Of a stretch of 47,963 nucleotides of DNA, positions 24,801-33,654 are shown piece after piece. The DNA is from Ignavibacteria bacterium (lineage in GTDB: Bacteria; Bacteroidota; Ignavibacteria; Kapaibacteriales; UBA2268). The translations under genes were made by a program, and so were the position numbers. Within the stretch, counting starts at the first letter, position 1. Every line of letters starts with the position of its first letter. Location of the stretch: the NCBI GenBank assembly GCA_016844745.1, contig JAERMQ010000005.1, positions 1 through 47,963 on the forward strand, written 5' to 3'. The notes below the pieces were generated by a model, which did no database searches, was not told where the DNA came from, and saw only the letters and a list, made by a program, of their open reading frames with translations.

Positions 24801-25101
24801 CGGCAAATATCCGATTATCGGAGTGAATAAATTCCAGAGACCCGATGCCGAGAATCCGTATGAAAAAATGGAAATCACACGCTCTAACCCTGAAGAAAAG
24901 AATGAGCGCCTTGTCGAACTAAATCAGTTTCAATCGAAGAATAAAGATAAAGTTGAAGAAACATTGAACCGTCTGAGATATGTGGCTTTAACAAAAGGGA
25001 ATATATTTAAAGAACTACTTAATACCGTTGAATATGCGTCAATGGGACAAATAACACAGGTGCTTTATCAAATCGGAGGCAAGTATAGGCGGGGGATGTG
25101 A
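21844..25101 (+). CDS. icmF: Fused isobutyryl-CoA mutase IcmF
   Basis: The 1085-residue protein contains all three IcmF parts. The B12-binding domain (1-145) has [16 protein letters not shown] (D14, H16), [10 protein letters not shown] and a glycine run GGGGGV. The MeaI-like GTPase chaperone (about 195-400) has Walker A [9 protein letters not shown] (204-212), and [17 protein letters not shown]. The mutase barrel (about 545-1085) has [17 protein letters not shown] and [30 protein letters not shown]. The residues around GVFPFK are those of IcmF and not of methylmalonyl-CoA mutase. It interconverts isobutyryl-CoA and n-butyryl-CoA using adenosylcobalamin, with the G domain protecting the cofactor. 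An ATG at 21834 reads a five-codon overlapping frame in a different frame. No cobalamin riboswitch was seen upstream. Confidence 0.94.
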   Translation: [1085 protein letters not shown]

Positions 25102-25107
25102 GGGAAT

Positions 25108-25180
25108 TACTAATTACTAATTACGAATTACTAATTACTAATTACTAATTACGAATTACTAATTACGAATTACTAATTAT
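25108..25180. repeat. AATTACTAATTACGAATT simple tandem array
   Basis: Degenerate tandem units of about 7-8 bp (AATTACT, AATTACG) run for about 70 bp right after icmF. Shorter runs of the same words occur at about 545-570 and 29738-29766. It lies between the convergent icmF and TPR-kinase genes. It could form weak hairpins but is mostly a low-complexity expansion. Confidence 0.7.
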
Positions 25181-25270
25181 GAATTATGGATTATAGGTTT
25201 TGAGTTTTGAGTTTTGGATTAAAATTTGATAATTGAAAATTGGTTGGATCATTATTAATTGCCCCTAAAG

Positions 25271-27238
25271 TCAGATATTATCATACCTTGGTAGAGTAAA
25301 GAAAAATGAACTCCCTTCGCCTTGACAGCTTTCAACACGGATGATTCCTCCGTTCCGCTCAACAAATTCCTTGCATAAAATGAGTCCTAATCCGGTTCCC
25401 TGTTCTGATGCCGTACCAAATGTCGAATAAGCCGAATCGATACGGAATAACTTTGCAATATCCTTATCGCTAATTCCAATACCTGTATCCCTGATACAAA
25501 TTTCAATAAACGCATCAGGTGAGGCGTTTTCAGATTGCCCGGAATTCAGGGATATTTCATTTGTTACTATTTTTGATTCTAAAGTTATTTTTCCATTAGG
25601 AAATGTAAATTTTATTGCATTAGATAATAAATTCCTGAGAACGGTTAAAATCATGTTAATATCGCACCAGACAAAATTCCTGCCCTCAATTGAATTTATA
25701 ACCTTGATATTTTTAGCTGCTGCATTCTGGGAGAAAAAATTAATTGTATTTTTGACTAATAATAACAAATCTATTTGCTCAGGTTCGTAAGTTATAATCC
25801 CTCTTTGAGAGCGTGACCATACGAGCAGATTTTCCAATAAAGAAAAAACATTATCTGCAGATTTTCCTAAATGAGCCAGATTAATTTTTAGTTCCTTAAA
25901 ACTTAGATTTTCCATTTTGGATAGGATTATTTCAATAGACTGTTTAAATGAAGAAAGGGGATTCCTAAGGTCGTGAGCAATAATAGAAAAGAATTTATCT
26001 TTTGTTGCATTTAAATCATTCAGAATATTATTTTTATTTTTAATTTCATTATTTTTTTCCTTTAATGATACATTGATTTTCCTAATTGAACGATTTCGTT
26101 GATAAATTAAATAAATTAATATTAAGGCTAAACCTGTAAAAACTGATAAAATTATTAAAAATGTTGAGAGCCGGTTTTGTTCTAATTCACGAATATGATT
26201 CTTTTGACGTAGTATTTCGTTTTCCTTTTCTTTATTCTCTAATTCGTATTTAGTATGAATGGCTATTATCTGGTCTTCCTTTTCTTTACTGTATATCGCA
26301 TCATGGGTATTAGTTGAAGCACATAAGTAATCATAAGCTTTTTGATAATTTCCTAATTCTCTATATAGCTGAGATAATATCATAGCCGATTCCCGCTGAT
26401 AAATATTTACTCCGGATTTTTTTGCCAATTGAAATGATTCTTCGGCATAAGGTATTGCTTTGCTATATTTTTTCATACTTTTATAGCAATATGCGATATT
26501 AATTAGTACAAGCGGCTTATCTAGCTTAATGCTATCCGTATTCATATACTCGATAGATTTAAAAAGATAATATAAGGATTTATTAAAATTCCCAGTCATC
26601 CTGTATGATGCTCCGAGAATATTATAATTGTTGGAAATTAAACCATTATTTTTGAGATAAAAAGCGAGTTCTAATGATTTAGTAGAGTTATTCACCGTTG
26701 ACTTCAATTTGACACTATCTCCCTCGCTCAATTCATAATTTATTGCTGCAATACGATTAAGCGCTAATGCCTGACCTAATGTATCTTTGATTGAGATTTG
26801 AGTAGCTAAAGCTTTATTCAAGTATTCAAGAGCAAGATTCATCATACGGTTTGCGCGATAGGTCTCTCCTATCGAACAATCAGCGTCAGCTATTTTATGA
26901 GTATCTCCGAGTTTTTGCCAGATTCTTAATTCTAAAAGGTGGTACTCGATTGATTTAGGATAGTTGCCAAGATATTTCCAAAGTGTTCCCAATCTATTTA
27001 ATGCATTTGCCTGCCCTCTTAAATAATTTAATTTGGATGATAGATTCAGAGCGTAGTTAGCATAATTTACAGCATCGGTAAAATTATATGTTTTATCTGA
27101 GCTAAGTTTAAGATAGTAAATTACTTTTGAAGAATCTTCAATTATTTGGGTTGAAATTGTTTTTAAGCTATCTGGTTCAGCAGAAAAAAGGCAAGGATTA
27201 TAAACTAAAAAAATAATTAAAAAAAATAATTTTCTCAT
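25271..27238 (-). CDS. TPR-containing sensor histidine kinase
   Basis: The 655-residue protein has a signal peptide (about 1-19), tetratricopeptide repeats (about 50-310, for example ANALNRLGTLWKYLGNYPKSIEYH and NIAYCYKSMKKYSKAIPYAE), a TM helix (about 359-379), a coiled coil, HisKA with His422 in FFSIIAHDLRNPLSSFKQSI, and HATPase_c motifs LLSNAIKFT, DTGIGISDKD and GTGLGLILCKEF. The TPR region is on the outer side of the membrane. No response-regulator gene is adjacent, so it is an orphan kinase whose partner lies elsewhere. This layout is common in Bacteroidota. Confidence 0.9.
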   Translation of the reverse strand: MRKLFFLIIFLVYNPCLFSAEPDSLKTISTQIIEDSSKVIYYLKLSSDKTYNFTDAVNYANYALNLSSKLNYLRGQANALNRLGTLWKYLGNYPKSIEYHLLELRIWQKLGDTHKIADADCSIGETYRANRMMNLALEYLNKALATQISIKDTLGQALALNRIAAINYELSEGDSVKLKSTVNNSTKSLELAFYLKNNGLISNNYNILGASYRMTGNFNKSLYYLFKSIEYMNTDSIKLDKPLVLINIAYCYKSMKKYSKAIPYAEESFQLAKKSGVNIYQRESAMILSQLYRELGNYQKAYDYLCASTNTHDAIYSKEKEDQIIAIHTKYELENKEKENEILRQKNHIRELEQNRLSTFLIILSVFTGLALILIYLIYQRNRSIRKINVSLKEKNNEIKNKNNILNDLNATKDKFFSIIAHDLRNPLSSFKQSIEIILSKMENLSFKELKINLAHLGKSADNVFSLLENLLVWSRSQRGIITYEPEQIDLLLLVKNTINFFSQNAAAKNIKVINSIEGRNFVWCDINMILTVLRNLLSNAIKFTFPNGKITLESKIVTNEISLNSGQSENASPDAFIEICIRDTGIGISDKDIAKLFRIDSAYSTFGTASEQGTGLGLILCKEFVERNGGIIRVESCQGEGSSFFFTLPRYDNI

Positions 27239-27341
27239 AATTCACGAAACGATTCAAAAAATTTTTTTAATTTAATAAATTATATTTTCTTATCCAATAG
27301 GTTTTGAAATTAAAAAATTATATCGGGTTATTATGAATAAG

Positions 27342-27383
27342 AAAAAACCTAATCAAAAATGAGTAGATTTGATTAGGTTTTTT
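27342..27383 (-). terminator. Rho-independent terminator after the PpiD-like gene
   Basis: Arms AAAAAACCTAATCAAA (27342-27357) and TTTGATTAGGTTTTTT (27368-27383) form a 16-bp stem with a 10-nt loop and T tracts on both strands. It lies 33 nt after the stop of the minus-strand chaperone gene, so that strand is the likely user, and just upstream of the TPR-kinase start. Confidence 0.8.
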
Positions 27384-27415
27384 AAATTTATAAAAATCTT
27401 AGGCTAATGTAAAAT

Positions 27416-29629
27416 TTAATATTCCCTGAAAAACTTACTCCTCATATCCTGGATATCTGCTTCATCCTTCAGCTTTATAAACCAGTTCTCAAATGCTCGT
27501 GAGCGGGCTTGTCCACGAAGAGTTTCAATAAATTGAGAAAGCGAACCGGAAATTTTTGCTTTATCAGGAACTTCTCGTGATAAAACTTCAATTATATAAT
27601 AACCATGCTCTCCACGAATTGGCTCCGATATTTTCCCGAGAGGTAATTTAGATGCTGTTGTAGTAAAAGCAACCTCCTGACCTAATCCTGTAATTACACC
27701 ATTATCTTTAATATCGGTTGCTGTCTGCATAGGAAATTGTTGAGGGTCTGCTTTGAAAGCCCTGTCAAGAGTTCCGAATTGCTGGATTTTTTTGAACAGT
27801 TCCTGTGATTTTGCTTTCAAAATATCCAACTTTTTAAGGACAATAATTTTTGCAGTAATATCTTTTTTAACATCGGCAAGAGGTTTGATTCCCTTTGCCC
27901 TGTCGTCGGAAACCTGGATTGCAACATACCCGAAGTTCTTCAATTCCATTGGTTCTAATACTTCCCCTACTTTTGCCTGGAACGTTAAATCAGTAACATA
28001 CTTTGAACCGAGAACAGGTCTTGTTTTATCGAAAAACCCGGATTCGGAAATACGTTTTCGAAGGCGGGTTGCAATTGTATCGAATGGAATTTTTAATTTC
28101 TCTACCTGCTCTTTAATTGAAAACGCGTCCCGTTTCAACATATTTCGAGTTACATTTGATATTTTAGGTATAATTTGAATTTCGCTATATTTTAATTCAT
28201 CGGATTTCTTCTCGACAATATGTATTATATGATAACCGAATTGTGTTTCAACAGGACCAATAATATCTCCCGGCTTGGCTGATTTGGCAAAAACTGCCGA
28301 ATCGAATTGAGGAACCATTTTTCCTTTTCCAAAAAAGCCCAAATCTCCACCGGAGGCAGCGGAAGCTTTATCTTCAGAGTTTGCGCTTGCCAGTTCAGCA
28401 AAAACTTTTCCTGAACGAACCTCATTGAGTAATTCTTTGGCTTTTGCCAATGAGCTATCTTTGTTTTCACCTGATTTAATAAGTATATGACTTGCTTTGA
28501 CAACTTCATTCTCACCTTCACGACGAGTGTCCAAACGTAGGAAATAAGTACCTTGAGGCAATTTGATTGGTCCTATCACTTCTTGCTCCTGAAGTGCAAT
28601 AATTAAATTGGCTATTGTCGGTTCAATATCTTTCACCAGGGTAAAGTCAATTGTATTTCCATAGAATTCATTTAATAATTCATCGAATTTCTTACTTTTT
28701 GCCTGCAAATCACCGCCCGATACCTGAATAGCAGCAGAAATTTTTTCAATCATTTTCTGTGAACGAATGGTATCATCCTTTGATGGTTCTATTGGGAATG
28801 AAACATATTTAATTTTTCTTTGGGCTTTCAATTGCTTATAATTTTGCTTGTGCTTATCGTAATATTGAGCAATTTCTTCGTCGGTAACTTTAATATCTTT
28901 CGATGCAACATCCCGCACCATTAGTGGAATATAATTGATTGTCATTTTTGTGTTATCAGCCGTATAGGCTAATTTAGCAAATTCAGGTGATACGACAGAG
29001 CAATATGAGTTTACAATGGTTCCTATTGCTTCGCCATATTTTTGCTGAAGAATACCCTTTTCAATTGTAATGAGGTCGTTCCTGAATTGTGCTATGCTTT
29101 TATCTTTTTCTTCCTGAGGAATTTGGGTTGGATTTTTACCCATATATTTAACTATATTATCAGGATTGGTAACCAAATCAAGATATACCTGTCGATTAAA
29201 ATTTCCGGCAGTATCCGAGAAACTCTTTTTCAAAGCATCCGGAGGATTTTCAATTAATATGTCGAGGATTTCATCGTTTGATATTTTTATTCCGGCTTTT
29301 TCCGATTCCTGCCGGATTAATACTTCCTCAACAATTTCATCCCAAACCTGTCCGCGAATCTGGGTTTCATCGACTTCCTGTTCCTGTTGCTTTTGTTGTT
29401 TTTGTTGACGACGCTGAATATCAATTGCATCCTTCACCCGTTTTTCAAAATCAAGATATAAAATTGGTTCTCCGTTAATTATTCCGATTTTTGCTGTCTT
29501 AGGGTCTCCCATCTGACTTTTCATTACATCTTCGGCGCCGGAAGTCCAAACAAAATATGCTATTAACAGGACTGCAAACACTACAAAGAAATAAGGGGAA
29601 ACCTTTCTTATCCGTTCAAAAGTTGCCAT
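27416..29629 (-). CDS. PpiD/SurA-like peptidylprolyl isomerase
   Basis: The 737-residue protein has one N-terminal TM helix (about 13-31, PYFFVVFAVLLIAYFVWTSG), a SurA/PpiD N-terminal chaperone domain (about 45-250), a parvulin domain (about 375-475, with VKASHILIKSG, GGDLGFFGKGKMVPQFDSA and QFGYHIIHIVEKK), and a second C-terminal peptidylprolyl-like segment (about 560-735, ending in LPLGKISEPIRGEHGYYIIEV). It is anchored in the inner membrane with the rest outside, where it assists folding of exported proteins. Its length is larger than E. coli PpiD (about 620) because of the C-terminal segment. The downstream terminator marks it as a single-gene unit. Confidence 0.9.
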   Translation of the reverse strand: MATFERIRKVSPYFFVVFAVLLIAYFVWTSGAEDVMKSQMGDPKTAKIGIINGEPILYLDFEKRVKDAIDIQRRQQKQQKQQEQEVDETQIRGQVWDEIVEEVLIRQESEKAGIKISNDEILDILIENPPDALKKSFSDTAGNFNRQVYLDLVTNPDNIVKYMGKNPTQIPQEEKDKSIAQFRNDLITIEKGILQQKYGEAIGTIVNSYCSVVSPEFAKLAYTADNTKMTINYIPLMVRDVASKDIKVTDEEIAQYYDKHKQNYKQLKAQRKIKYVSFPIEPSKDDTIRSQKMIEKISAAIQVSGGDLQAKSKKFDELLNEFYGNTIDFTLVKDIEPTIANLIIALQEQEVIGPIKLPQGTYFLRLDTRREGENEVVKASHILIKSGENKDSSLAKAKELLNEVRSGKVFAELASANSEDKASAASGGDLGFFGKGKMVPQFDSAVFAKSAKPGDIIGPVETQFGYHIIHIVEKKSDELKYSEIQIIPKISNVTRNMLKRDAFSIKEQVEKLKIPFDTIATRLRKRISESGFFDKTRPVLGSKYVTDLTFQAKVGEVLEPMELKNFGYVAIQVSDDRAKGIKPLADVKKDITAKIIVLKKLDILKAKSQELFKKIQQFGTLDRAFKADPQQFPMQTATDIKDNGVITGLGQEVAFTTTASKLPLGKISEPIRGEHGYYIIEVLSREVPDKAKISGSLSQFIETLRGQARSRAFENWFIKLKDEADIQDMRSKFFREY

Positions 29630-29831
29630 TAGTTACGTAACTCCATTAGTTATTATTATACATTATTATCGATTTTACATTTCAAAAGACAACAAAATTA
29701 TGTAGATTTTAGTTAATATCCAATTATTAATTCTCAATTACGAATTACGAATTACGAATTACGAATTTTATTTATGATTATTTGTAATTTCATAAGAGTC
29801 TGTGGAAAAACTAATTATATGGAAGAATGTC

Positions 29832-29895
29832 ATTCTGAACGGAGTGAAGAATCCAGTCCCAATGCCGCTTCTGGATTCTTCACTCCGTTCAGAAT
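29832..29895. repeat. HSERSEESS-type perfect inverted repeat
   Basis: Arms of 25 bp (29832-29856 and 29871-29895), with core AACGGAGTGAAGAATCC, pair perfectly around a 14-nt loop. The related single-arm copy is at 12092-12119. The frame across 29802-30014 is a translation of this repeat and not a gene. The remaining 480-nt gap 29630-30109 holds an AATTACGAATT run (29738-29766) and a small hairpin (about 29929-29941), and nothing further. Confidence 0.85.
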
Positions 29896-30109
29896 ATACT
29901 ATTTATCATAGCATTGTTTTACTGCCAACACAGCGGCTGTGTGAACTCAGAATGAAATTTTTCAATTTAATTTCTTTTCACATAACTTTATTCGTAGAAA
30001 TGATTATTCAATAGTTTTATAATGATTCTTTACAAGGAGATTTAAAAGAATTTTCAAATTTCCAGGTTAATAAACCGTCAAAGATTATTTTAATTTTACA
30101 GGATACTTT

Positions 30110-30961
30110 ATGAAATTCGGTAAATTTTCAATAGATGTAATCGATACTACAATATTTTCTTTGGACGGTGGCGCTATGTTCGGAGTGGTACCTAAGACTA
30201 TGTGGTCAAAGGCTTATCATCCCGGTGACGAAAATAATCGAATACCGATGGCAGCCCGCCCAATGCTTGTTCGTTGGGAAAGTCATAATTTACTTGTTGA
30301 TTGCGGTAATGGTACTAAGCTAAGCGAAAAACTCACTAAAATTTACGGTATCGATAATGAGAAATCTGCTTTAGCGCCTCATCTGGTAAAGTTTGGATTA
30401 AAACCGGATGATATAACAGATGTCGTGCTTACTCATCTTCATTTCGACCATTCCGGCGGAGCAACGGATATGCAGGATGGTAAGGTTGTACCTGCATTTC
30501 CAAATGCAAAATATTATGTGCAAAAAAAGCATCTCGAATGGGCGCGGAATCCTACCGAAAAAGACAGGGCTTCTTTCTTTCCGGAAAATTATGAACCTAT
30601 TGCAGCAGAAGGAATGTTCGAATTAATAGATGGAGATGGCGAATTATTCGAAGGCATCAATCTAATCACTGCCAATGGTCACACCAGCACTATGCAAATG
30701 GTTCAAATCGATAGCGGCGAAAGGAAATTAATTTATGTTGCCGACTTCTGTCCAACATCGGCACATATTCATATACCTTTCGTAATGGGTTACGACAATA
30801 TGCCTTTAATATCTTTGGAAGAGAAAAGAAGATTGATTCCGCAGGCTTACGAAGAAAATTCAATTTTTGTTTTCGAGCATGATGCGTTCGTTCAAGCAGC
30901 AACTATTGCATCGAATGAAAAAGGATTTTCTGTTAAAGAAAAAATTGAAATTTCGAAATAA
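30110..30961 (+). CDS. MBL-fold metallo-hydrolase
   Basis: The 283-residue protein has the metallo-beta-lactamase signature THLHFDHSGG (His109, His111, Asp113, His114), His191 in ANGHTSTMQ, Asp212 in VADFCPTSAHI, and His257 in FEHDAF, so both zinc sites are complete. Compared with lactonases of the AHL type it is a similar length with the HxHxDH and distal Asp arrangement, but substrate cannot be deduced. The start ATG 30110 is preceded by an AT-rich leader with AGGA. A family B hairpin (31015-31068) follows and may terminate it. Confidence 0.85.
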   Translation: MKFGKFSIDVIDTTIFSLDGGAMFGVVPKTMWSKAYHPGDENNRIPMAARPMLVRWESHNLLVDCGNGTKLSEKLTKIYGIDNEKSALAPHLVKFGLKPDDITDVVLTHLHFDHSGGATDMQDGKVVPAFPNAKYYVQKKHLEWARNPTEKDRASFFPENYEPIAAEGMFELIDGDGELFEGINLITANGHTSTMQMVQIDSGERKLIYVADFCPTSAHIHIPFVMGYDNMPLISLEEKRRLIPQAYEENSIFVFEHDAFVQAATIASNEKGFSVKEKIEISK

Positions 30962-31014
30962 AAGGATGTTGTTTTTGTTTACTTTCAACTAATCGTCTCT
31001 TTCTAATTCAAGCC

Positions 31015-31068
31015 AATAAAAATCCCCCTAACCCCCTTTGAAAAAGTGGGGTTAGGGGGATTTTTATT
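31015..31068 (+). terminator. Family B hairpin, copy 4, likely terminator
   Basis: Perfect 21-bp arms (31015-31035 and 31048-31068) carry AATCCCCCTAACCCC and its complement, with a 12-nt loop. The right arm ends in a T-rich tract on the plus strand, so it fits a terminator for the MBL-fold gene ending at 30961. It belongs to the same repeat family as copies at 5075, 7874 and 16007. Confidence 0.75.
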
Positions 31069-31162
31069 GACTGTTATGAATATTTTATAAGAATTCTGTA
31101 ACAAATTTCATATTATTGCGTAATTATGAGGGAGTGAAAGAAACATTACAATAAGGGAAAAA

Positions 31163-31588
31163 ATGCACAAGCAATTAAAAAGAACAAGAAAGAACAAAGT
31201 CATAGCCGGAGTAGCCGGAGGTATAGCGGAATATTTCGATATCGACCCGGTAATTGTCAGGGCGATTTTTGTTATAACATTACTGGGTTGGGGCTTTAGC
31301 TTATTGGCTTATATTGTCCTCTGGATTATAGTGCCTGAGAAGGATTTGGAAGAAACACACGTAGAGAATGAGGAGCCTGAGCAAAGCAAAGATACTATCC
31401 GCACCGAGAAGAAAAGAAATATGAGATTATTAGGAGGAGTGTTACTAATAATTTGCGGATTAGTTCTATTGGCTGAGAAACTCCTGCCGTGGTTTTGTTT
31501 AGATTACTTTTGGCCCCTTGTCCTTATAGCTTTTGGAATATATATTTTATTTAAATCTTTCGGTAATAAGTCTGTGAGGGAAGCATGA
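31163..31588 (+). CDS. PspC-domain membrane protein
   Basis: The 141-residue protein starts MHKQLKRTRKNKVIAGVAGGIAEYF, the PspC signature (LxRxxxdkvigGVcgGlAeyf), with a TM at about 38-57 and a LiaI/DUF5668-like pair of TMs at about 92-138 (LLGGVLLIICGLVLLAEKLLPW, YFWPLVLIAFGIYILF). PspC-type proteins take part in envelope stress responses in other bacteria. The end overlaps the next gene by 4 nt (31585-31588), so the two are co-translated. An AGGGAA-type site precedes the ATG. Confidence 0.88.
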   Translation: MHKQLKRTRKNKVIAGVAGGIAEYFDIDPVIVRAIFVITLLGWGFSLLAYIVLWIIVPEKDLEETHVENEEPEQSKDTIRTEKKRNMRLLGGVLLIICGLVLLAEKLLPWFCLDYFWPLVLIAFGIYILFKSFGNKSVREA

Positions 31589-32517
31589 AACCATCGGGAA
31601 TATTTTGGGGTTCGCTCCTGATTTTTTTAGGAGCATTTTTTCTATTATCAAATTTCAATATTTGCAGAATAGAATTTTCACATATTTCGGATTATTGGCC
31701 CCTATTGCTTATAATTTGGGGCGCTTCACTTCTGAAGATACCAATACTAATAAAGAATATACTTGCGTCAGCTTCAGCATTGCTTTTAGCACTGCTGATA
31801 ATGGGCTTTTTCTCTTTCAGTTGGTTTCCTTTTACAGGCAGCCACAACTTCCATTTTCATACAAAACATTACGACAGAAAAAACTTTGATACTAGTACCT
31901 ACCAGTTATCAATTCCTATGGATACAACTTGCCGAAGAGCAACATTTAATTTCGAAGGTGGTGTTGGCAGTTTTTTAATTGGTGATTCTACTTCGAAAAT
32001 GGTCGAAGTTTCTGCAAACGGCAATGTGACTAATGCAACGCTGCAAACCGATACCAGCGATAATATGTTCAATATTCATTATTCTTACGATATCGACAAC
32101 GTTGTCTGGTCGCATAAACACCACGGAAGGGACATGATGATTCGATTAAACAGGAACATCATCTGGAATTTGGACTTTGAAATAGGCGCATCGAAACTTC
32201 AGGCAGATTTCTCTCCTTATAAAGTCAATAAAGTCAGTATAGATGCAGGCGCAGCGGATATACAACTGAAATTCGGAGATTTAGCCGATACATTAAACGT
32301 GGACGTTGAAGTTGGCGCTTCCGCTGTTAAATTTTTCGTCCCTAAACAAGCAGGTTGTGAAATAATTACAGAGACGGGATTATCGTCGAGTAAATTCACA
32401 GGTTTCAGTCAAACGAGTGATGACCACTACTTAACAGAAAATTTTCAATCTGCAAATAAAAAGATATTTATAAAAATATCAGCGGGTGTATCTAATTTCA
32501 AAGTCGAAAGATATTGA
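31585..32517 (+). CDS. LiaF/toast_rack-like membrane protein
   Basis: The 310-residue protein has an N-terminal pair or trio of TMs (about 4-75, ILFLGAFFLLSNFN-type then YWPLLLIIWGASLLKI and LLLALLIMGFFSF) matching the LiaI/LiaF/DUF5668 membrane domain. A long beta-rich C-terminal domain (about 105-310) follows, with VEVSANGNVTNATL, FEIGASKLQADFSPYKVNKVSIDAGAADIQLKFGD and VEVGASAVKFFVPKQAGCEI. This resembles LiaF_C/toast-rack domains. It is coupled to the PspC-domain gene. Together they suggest an envelope-stress module without a visible regulator. Confidence 0.8.
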   Translation: MKPSGIFWGSLLIFLGAFFLLSNFNICRIEFSHISDYWPLLLIIWGASLLKIPILIKNILASASALLLALLIMGFFSFSWFPFTGSHNFHFHTKHYDRKNFDTSTYQLSIPMDTTCRRATFNFEGGVGSFLIGDSTSKMVEVSANGNVTNATLQTDTSDNMFNIHYSYDIDNVVWSHKHHGRDMMIRLNRNIIWNLDFEIGASKLQADFSPYKVNKVSIDAGAADIQLKFGDLADTLNVDVEVGASAVKFFVPKQAGCEIITETGLSSSKFTGFSQTSDDHYLTENFQSANKKIFIKISAGVSNFKVERY

Positions 32518-32578
32518 GGTTGTCTGAACTGTGATTTATTTGATTATTGTGATTAAGGTGATTTTTTAAATGCAAAAT

Positions 32579-32609
32579 GTCATTCCTGCGGATGCAGGAA
32601 TCCCCTGCA
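32579..32609. repeat. Hairpin repeat family A, half copy
   Basis: One 24-bp arm GTCATTCCTGCGGATGCAGG plus a few bases appears without its inverted partner. The stretch 32518-32755 otherwise holds no supported gene. On the minus strand a short frame includes VYGEYKITVEIESGIVEGKF and runs out within this repeat, which could be the last piece of an old coding region; I do not call it. Confidence 0.7.
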
Positions 32610-32755
32610 ATTGAGTGAAATTACCACTCCAATACGGCATTTAAAGCCCTTCTCGGGAAATTTCCCTTCAACTATGCCGCTTTCAATCTCAACAGTAATT
32701 TTATATTCACCATATACCGCATTTAAATTAGAAAAATACAAAGATAAAAGTATAA

Positions 32756-33619
32756 TTATTTTGTCATCACAACACGGAAGCCGAGGCTGCTGAAGCGACT
32801 GACAGGAAAGTCGCCAGAGTGGTAAGCAGAACAGCAATGGGTTGCATTATTATTTAGCCAGGAACCCCCACGTAACACCCGATATGAGCCTGAATTAGGC
32901 CATGTAGTGTCATCGAAGGTGACTGCAATATAGATTGCACTCCAATCCCAGCACCATTCCCAGACATTGCCGTGCATATCGTACAAGCCAAATTTATTTG
33001 CTACTTTCAGACCTACTGGGTGTGTTGTGTTGTTAGAATTGTAATCATACCAACCGGCAGAAGCAAGCTGGCTTTCTGTTGTGCCGGTGTAGTAATCTGT
33101 CAATGTTCCGGCGCGGCAGGAATATTCCCACTCGGCTTCTGTTGGCAGGCGATAACCCTTCTTATCGAAATCGCATCGCCATGTTGTTCCACCTTCTAAA
33201 GTATAGCATAGCTCCAAATCCTCTTTCTTTGATAATTCATTGCAAAACTGGACAGCATCATACCAATTCACTTGTTCAACAGGGTTTGTTGGTTTACCAG
33301 CAAATTGGCTTGGATTAGAGCCAATGACATCAGTGTATTGCTTTTGGGTTACTTCATACTTGCCCATATAAAAGGCTTTTGTAATGTTGACTGTGTGGAC
33401 AGGTTCAGCAATACTGATTTGCCCCATCTGGAATGTTCCTGCTGGTATTTCTACCATTTCGATAGCGCCTGTTATTGTTTTGCCAAACGTGATGCTTTGC
33501 ACATCACCGACGTTATAAGTCTTTTCACCGCTCTTTGTCTGCACCTTCATAGTTTGGGAGAAAGCTAAATTAGCGATAAAAAATACTGTCAAAGCGATTA
33601 AAATACTTTTTCTTTTCAT
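32756..33619 (-). CDS. Exported FGE/SUMF1-fold protein (formylglycine-generating-enzyme-like)
   Basis: The 287-residue protein has a signal peptide (about 1-22) and then a short N-terminal motif MKVQTKSGEKTYNVGDVQSI. A full FGE-sulfatase domain (about 50-287) follows, with EIPAGTFQMGQ, GYRLPTEAEWEYSCRAGT, GLYDMHGNVWEWCWDW, RVLRGGSWLNNN and LGFRVV. Eukaryote-like FGE needs a specific active-site cysteine pair; the CC in NATHCCSAYHSG is near the right place but the surrounding sequence resembles the non-catalytic, binding-type FGE-fold proteins. The ATG at 33619 has a GGAG site, better than a TTG 12 nt upstream. The nearby T9SS protein shares its N-terminal motif. Confidence 0.82.
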   Translation of the reverse strand: MKRKSILIALTVFFIANLAFSQTMKVQTKSGEKTYNVGDVQSITFGKTITGAIEMVEIPAGTFQMGQISIAEPVHTVNITKAFYMGKYEVTQKQYTDVIGSNPSQFAGKPTNPVEQVNWYDAVQFCNELSKKEDLELCYTLEGGTTWRCDFDKKGYRLPTEAEWEYSCRAGTLTDYYTGTTESQLASAGWYDYNSNNTTHPVGLKVANKFGLYDMHGNVWEWCWDWSAIYIAVTFDDTTWPNSGSYRVLRGGSWLNNNATHCCSAYHSGDFPVSRFSSLGFRVVMTK

Positions 33620-33654
33620 TTTAAACTCCAAAATTTATAAAAATAATATTACGC

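Noticed and set aside
29802..30014. A 70-codon frame upstream of the MBL gene
   Set aside because: Most of its sequence comes from the HSERSEESS inverted repeat, and no conserved protein pattern follows.
32580..32837. An 85-codon minus-strand frame ending in a family A repeat
   Set aside because: Part of it is antisense or out of frame to the FGE-like gene and the rest runs into the repeat. A short YGEYKITVEIESGIVEGKF segment is protein-like, but too little to call.
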